Shown in pieces: positions 61,080 through 64,000 of a DNA stretch of 64,000 bases. The notes beneath the pieces are model-generated. The model was not told where the DNA came from. It searched no databases and saw only the letters and a list, made by a program, of their open reading frames with translations. A program made the translations under genes and the position numbers. The DNA comes from Bacillota bacterium. Its GTDB lineage: Bacteria; Bacillota; Ch66; Ch109. Location: positions 124,001 to 188,000 of the forward strand of contig JABLWZ010000003.1 in NCBI GenBank assembly GCA_013178275.1, in the 5' to 3' direction. How positions within the stretch are numbered: position 1 is the stretch's first letter; each line of letters opens with the position of its first letter.

Positions 61080-62883
61080 CGCCAATCTTGCGGAAATAAA
61101 GGGAAAAATCTCTGCACAGCATGAAGGAGATGAGAAACAGCTCGAGGTCATTTTCTCAGACAGCCCTCGACTGATTGTCGAAGCACCTGCAGGTTACGGA
61201 AAGACCACGACGATGATTAGTCGCATTGCGTACCTGTTTGCATCTGGCGGCATACCAAACCCCAAGCGTATCCTTGGTCTAACTTTCAGCGTAAATGCCG
61301 CACTAAAGGTCAAGCGCGAGGTCGCCGAAAAGCTGCCCGCCCTGCTTGGCTCACAGAACAGCCCGGTAGCTTTGGGAGAAAAAGTCGCTGTAACGAACTA
61401 TCACGGGTTCTGCAAGGGTGTTCTGAAAAAATACGGATATCTCATTGCAGATGCCTTGCGGAAGGATGTCAACCTGTTCAGAGCGATTGGTGAAAGCGAC
61501 ATCGAAAAGCAACCGAGTCTGAAAACGGCTCTGTCAACGGATGAGTACGAACAACTCAAATCCGTGGAAGCCGCCGTCAAAGAGGCGCGTGTCCCCGATT
61601 CTCAGACAATCCATGGTTACAATGAGATAGTCATCAAAAAGTTACTGCCGCTAGAGTTCATTACCCACAACGCGGTGATTCTGTTTGTGTTGGAAATGTT
61701 CAGCCGCTTCGCCGAAGTGAGGAAGTTCTACCAGAGCTACTATCCGCTTATCGTTGTTGATGAGTTTCAGGACACAAACTGCATCGCGTGGAGTTTGCTT
61801 GAAGCGATTATATCCGACCGCTCACAGTTGGTCTTCCTCGGCGACCCGCTACAGAGGATTTATGGTTTCATTGGTGCATTGCCAAACATAATGACCGCAG
61901 TTGCCGATAAATACGGTATGACAAAAGTGGCACTATCCAAAAACTATAGGTTCCGCGACAATCTTGAAATGCTTAAACTGGATAGGAACATCAGGGAAAA
62001 CGCTGCTACTTGCTTTGCGCCGACTATCCAAGACGAAGATGTTGCGACGCTACCCGCATTTTGGGGCAGTACCCAGCAAGACGAGGCACAGCAAGTCGTG
62101 GCGAAAGTGCATAGCCTGATGAGCGAAAGCACTGACAAAATCGCTATACTTTTCAGGGGTCGTGGCAGAAACGCCGAAATTGTAGAGGCTGAACTTGCCG
62201 ACAAAAATGTGCCATACTTCTATGGAATGTTCACCGACGAAGATGCCGACTACATTGACTTTCACAACAAGTGCCAAGAAATGTTTATAAAACGGTTCGG
62301 GAAGTCGAAGAACATTAACAAGAAGGCTTTAACTGCTTTCTCGGATAGCGTGAAAACGGCGTATGCGTCAGCAACTGGGAAAACCATCGACTCGTTGCTC
62401 CGTTTGCTCGATGCCCTTGCAGAGAAGGTATCCATTGATTACGCCGACCTTTTGTCTGAGGATAAGTACAATCTGCTGTTGGACATTTTTGAGAATCGGC
62501 AGTTGAAACAGGCAATGGAATATGTGGATTCGCAAGTCATACTCTCCACCGTCCACGGCGCAAAGGGTCTCGAATGGGACTATGTTACCCTTTGTGATGT
62601 GGAGCAATGGGTTCTTACGTTTATCTGCCGCTCTTGTACCAGTTCCGATAAGAACAACTCATCTATCTTTTATTGTCGCCTACCACAGACGATTCCTGCC
62701 GATATGAAAACCACTATACTGGATGACCTTTGTGTTTTTTACGTCGGATTGACAAGAGCCAGAAAGCAAGCGTACATTTCAGCGAGTGCCGAACGGTTCA
62801 ATGCACAGGGACGGCAATTCACAAACGGGAAGATTTGCTGCTTAGCATTGGTCAATGGTGTAAAACTGGTTAAGGCAATATAG
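61072..62883 (+). CDS. gajB: GajB-like UvrD helicase
   Basis: A 603-aa UvrD/PcrA-type helicase: Walker A VEAPAGYGKTTTMISRI (Lys 44), motif Ia LGLTFSVNAALKVKREV, Walker B VVDEFQDTNCIAWSLLEAI, FLGDPLQRIYGFIGA, ALSKNYRF, and C-terminal VHGAKGLEWDYVTL and FYVGLTRARKQAYI. ATG 61072 overlaps gajA. It is somewhat longer than Bacillus GajB (~494 aa). Together they form a Gabija-like anti-phage pair directly appended to the helicase-methylase-ATPase operon. Confidence 0.88.
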   Translation: MPNANLAEIKGKISAQHEGDEKQLEVIFSDSPRLIVEAPAGYGKTTTMISRIAYLFASGGIPNPKRILGLTFSVNAALKVKREVAEKLPALLGSQNSPVALGEKVAVTNYHGFCKGVLKKYGYLIADALRKDVNLFRAIGESDIEKQPSLKTALSTDEYEQLKSVEAAVKEARVPDSQTIHGYNEIVIKKLLPLEFITHNAVILFVLEMFSRFAEVRKFYQSYYPLIVVDEFQDTNCIAWSLLEAIISDRSQLVFLGDPLQRIYGFIGALPNIMTAVADKYGMTKVALSKNYRFRDNLEMLKLDRNIRENAATCFAPTIQDEDVATLPAFWGSTQQDEAQQVVAKVHSLMSESTDKIAILFRGRGRNAEIVEAELADKNVPYFYGMFTDEDADYIDFHNKCQEMFIKRFGKSKNINKKALTAFSDSVKTAYASATGKTIDSLLRLLDALAEKVSIDYADLLSEDKYNLLLDIFENRQLKQAMEYVDSQVILSTVHGAKGLEWDYVTLCDVEQWVLTFICRSCTSSDKNNSSIFYCRLPQTIPADMKTTILDDLCVFYVGLTRARKQAYISASAERFNAQGRQFTNGKICCLALVNGVKLVKAI

Positions 62884-63111
62884 TAACGAGTTTGGGTCTT
62901 CCGAAAGCTCAATTATCACCCGCTTGGGTTTAAAACCAGCCTGCATCTCTTTCCGGGCGATGGTATTTTTCGCCCTCCACCCGGCAAACAGGGTATTCAT
63001 GCTCGCTGTATAGGCTGTGAACTCGGGGTGTTCGAGAATGGTCAGCTTTGAATGGGGTTGCCAGTCATGGCTGGCAGTCGATGGGGTTTTTACACTATCT
63101 GGGAATAAGGG
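62842..63111 (-). pseudogene. Minus-strand coding fragment, unidentified
   Basis: An 89-codon open stretch converging on gajB and overlapping its last 42 bases. It reads TASHDWQPHSKLTILEHPEF, TAYTASMNTLFAGWRAKNTI, ARKEMQAGFKPKRVIIELSE and so on. Composition is protein-like, but there is no start with a ribosome site (first ATG at 63000 is internal). Probably the 3' remnant of a gene cut when the operon arrived. I do not recognise the family. Confidence 0.35.
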
Positions 63112-63261
63112 TTAAACATAAGGCAGTCTTTGAAGGAATGTCTACATCTTAAAGTGGCGGTTCTCGCGCATCACTCAGCTATGATTAAGTTCTACCTAGA
63201 GGCCTTCGGCCCAGGTTAATAGCTACATCTTAATTATGTACACATTACAAAAATAGTAAAT

Positions 63262-63300
63262 AAACAGCCACTCAAGTATAATGGGTGGCTGTTTTGTTTT
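63262..63300. terminator. Terminator at the right side of the island
   Basis: AAACAGCCAC/GTGGCTGTTT, a 10-bp perfect stem with a 13-nt loop, followed by TGTTTT on the plus strand; on the minus strand an A/T-rich tail also follows, so it may act in both directions. Confidence 0.75.
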
Positions 63301-63303
63301 AGT

Positions 63304-63377
63304 CGAACCCCCGGACGATAAGCGGGGGTTCGTAAGCAGGGAGCGCGAAGCGGAGCGAGCTGCGAGTCGCTTATCGT
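63304..63377. repeat. Nested inverted repeats at the island's right side
   Basis: CGAACCCCCG/CGGGGGTTCG (63304-63313 and 63323-63332) form a 10-bp hairpin. ACGATAAGCG (63315-63324), partly in its loop, pairs perfectly with CGCTTATCGT (63368-63377). The two pairings are mutually exclusive. A GC-rich segment GCGCGAAGCGGAGCGAGC lies between. This could be an element end or recombination site. Confidence 0.55.
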
Positions 63378-63384
63378 GGCTAGG

Positions 63385-63407
63385 GACTCCCCCCCCCGCC
63401 TCCACCA
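63385..63407 (+). other. Sequence like a tmRNA (ssrA) 3' end, possible att remnant
   Basis: GACTCC, a C-run, then CGCCTCCACCA closely resembles the ssrA 3' end (GACTCCCGC-CGCCTCCACCA) and is followed 14 bp later by a perfect terminator. The preceding T-arm strand is not conserved and no tmRNA body lies upstream in the window. Integrative elements often duplicate the ssrA 3' end at one border. Suggestive only. Confidence 0.3.
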
Positions 63408-63421
63408 AAATTTGGTAAGTG

Positions 63422-63447
63422 CCTAGGTCTTGTGACCTAGGTTTTTT
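63422..63447 (+). terminator. Terminator after the ssrA-like end
   Basis: CCTAGGTC/GACCTAGG with loop TTGT and a TTTTTT run; 8-bp perfect stem. No obvious gene precedes it other than the ssrA-like 3' end. From here to 63680 I see no gene. Confidence 0.85.
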
Positions 63448-63680
63448 ACTTTTTTAGTGGAGAAGGGTTCGACGTGGTTAAAGGAATCCACGGCGCTATG
63501 GGCAAGTGAATAGTTTAATCGCCGAACCCTCAATTTTTTAGTCAATCTTCCACGCAGTCAACCGTTCTGATACTGTTAATCGAGGGCAAAATAAAGGTTC
63601 TTTTCCAAACTTTGAATTTTACAATGGGAACGGGTTGGGTAGATTTGTCACCATCTCCAGAATCATATTCCGAAACACAA

Positions 63681-63763
63681 TGTACGAAAGTGTACGAAAA
63701 TATATTGATTTGAGGCTTGCGATATGCTACTATTTCTATATGATGTACGGAGTTGTACGAAAA
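63681..63763 (+). promoter_or_regulatory. Promoter bracketed by two pairs of 10-bp repeats
   Basis: TTGATT (63705-63710), a 17-bp spacer and TACTAT (63728-63733) make a plausible sigma-A promoter. TGTACGAAAG-TGTACGAAAA (63681-63700) lies immediately upstream and TGTACGGAGT-TGTACGAAAA (63744-63763) immediately downstream. Each pair repeats with a 10-bp period, i.e. on the same helix face. This is the design of an operator for a cooperative repressor, possibly looping across the promoter. The controlled gene starts at 63781. Confidence 0.65.
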
Positions 63764-63780
63764 ACTAGCGAGGTGTCTAT

Positions 63781-64000
63781 GTGAAGGCAGACTTAATAGA
63801 AAACCTAATAGTCGCTCATTGCAGCGGTGATGAGAGCAAATTTAAAGATGCCATTGAGATATTAGCTGGAGATGAAGAAAAGAAAGGCAATGTCCCGTTG
63901 GCTCGGAGAATACGAAATGCCTATAAACTAAAGAAAGTATCAGATAAGAGGAGTATCGAAACTCCTCTTGATACTATGTCTTTTTCTCCTCAAATGGCGC
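63781..64000 (+). CDS. N-terminus of an AAA ATPase, IetA-like (partial)
   Basis: GTG 63781 follows TAGCGAGGTGTCTAT. The 73 visible residues (VKADLIENLIVAHCSGDESK, FKDAIEILAGDEEKKGNVPL, ARRIRNAYK) match the N-terminal domain of AAA ATPases (ADQIKxLIKSHxEGDDERF...AxxxAxxExRxGHxxLAxxLR) that pair with a subtilisin-like protease in defence islands, known as IetAS. The ATPase core and any protease gene lie beyond the window. Confidence 0.6.
   Translation, partial: MKADLIENLIVAHCSGDESKFKDAIEILAGDEEKKGNVPLARRIRNAYKLKKVSDKRSIETPLDTMSFSPQMA

Noticed and set aside
63300..63410. Complete tmRNA gene
   Set aside because: Only the last bases resemble ssrA; there is no tag reading frame, T arm or 5' acceptor strand.
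1..64000. CRISPR array
   Set aside because: No series of regularly spaced identical repeats was seen anywhere; the repeats found are the DGR pair, the 18-bp tandem pair and the operator-like pairs.

Overview
The window looks like a chromosome segment of a strictly anaerobic Clostridia-type Firmicute, perhaps near Peptococcaceae or Syntrophomonadaceae; this placement is inferred from gene content only. The evidence is strong AGGAGG-type ribosome sites with many GTG/TTG starts, an oxygen-sensitive metabolism (double-cubane reductases with an activase, Fe-S serine dehydratase, TAT-exported formate dehydrogenase, HdrA-Flox) and use of selenocysteine.

1-10.8 kb: the right end of a contractile-tail (PBSX/Mu-like) prophage or tailocin, from the tape measure through baseplate and tip genes. 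It ends in a complete diversity-generating retroelement (DGR): a C-type-lectin/FGE-fold tip protein with a C-terminal variable repeat (VR), a VR-side hairpin, Avd, a template repeat (TR) and a DGR reverse transcriptase. VR and TR are 111 bp each and differ at 15 positions, every one an adenine in TR. The reverse transcriptase frame carries one in-frame TGA. The prophage abuts an RbsB-like gene that has lost its N-terminus.

10.8-33.7 kb: an RbsB/PsuG-like pair, then a selenium cluster (YedE, TusA-like, a double-cubane reductase with its activase, a second double-cubane reductase, DUF3343, a cysteine-desulfurase-like enzyme, SelD, YedF). SelD is itself a selenoprotein: its true start lies upstream of an in-frame UGA (codon 15). 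Relics of a Mop protein, a second selD and a second LysR gene show rearrangement. Serine dehydratase, a LysR regulator, FdhE, a group II intron and a three-subunit membrane formate dehydrogenase follow; the formate dehydrogenase has Cys where many homologues have Sec.

33.7-42.1 kb: tRNA-Glu and gltX on the minus strand, then an HdrA-MvhD/Flox electron-bifurcation operon, a small thioredoxin-like protein and a c-di-GMP-I riboswitch with its own terminator.

42.2-64 kb: a mobile defence island. A sigma-like factor, a noncoding leader and four serine-recombinase-family genes (one without catalytic domain, one with an apparent ATA start) lead into a nearly contiguous operon: DUF3883 helicase, DUF2971 protein, DUF1156 adenine methylase, DUF499 ATPase (a helicase-methylase-ATPase set), then an OLD/TOPRIM nuclease and a UvrD helicase (Gabija-like pair). 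The right side has inverted repeats and a tmRNA-3'-end-like sequence. The window ends inside an AAA ATPase gene whose promoter is bracketed by two pairs of 10-bp repeats.
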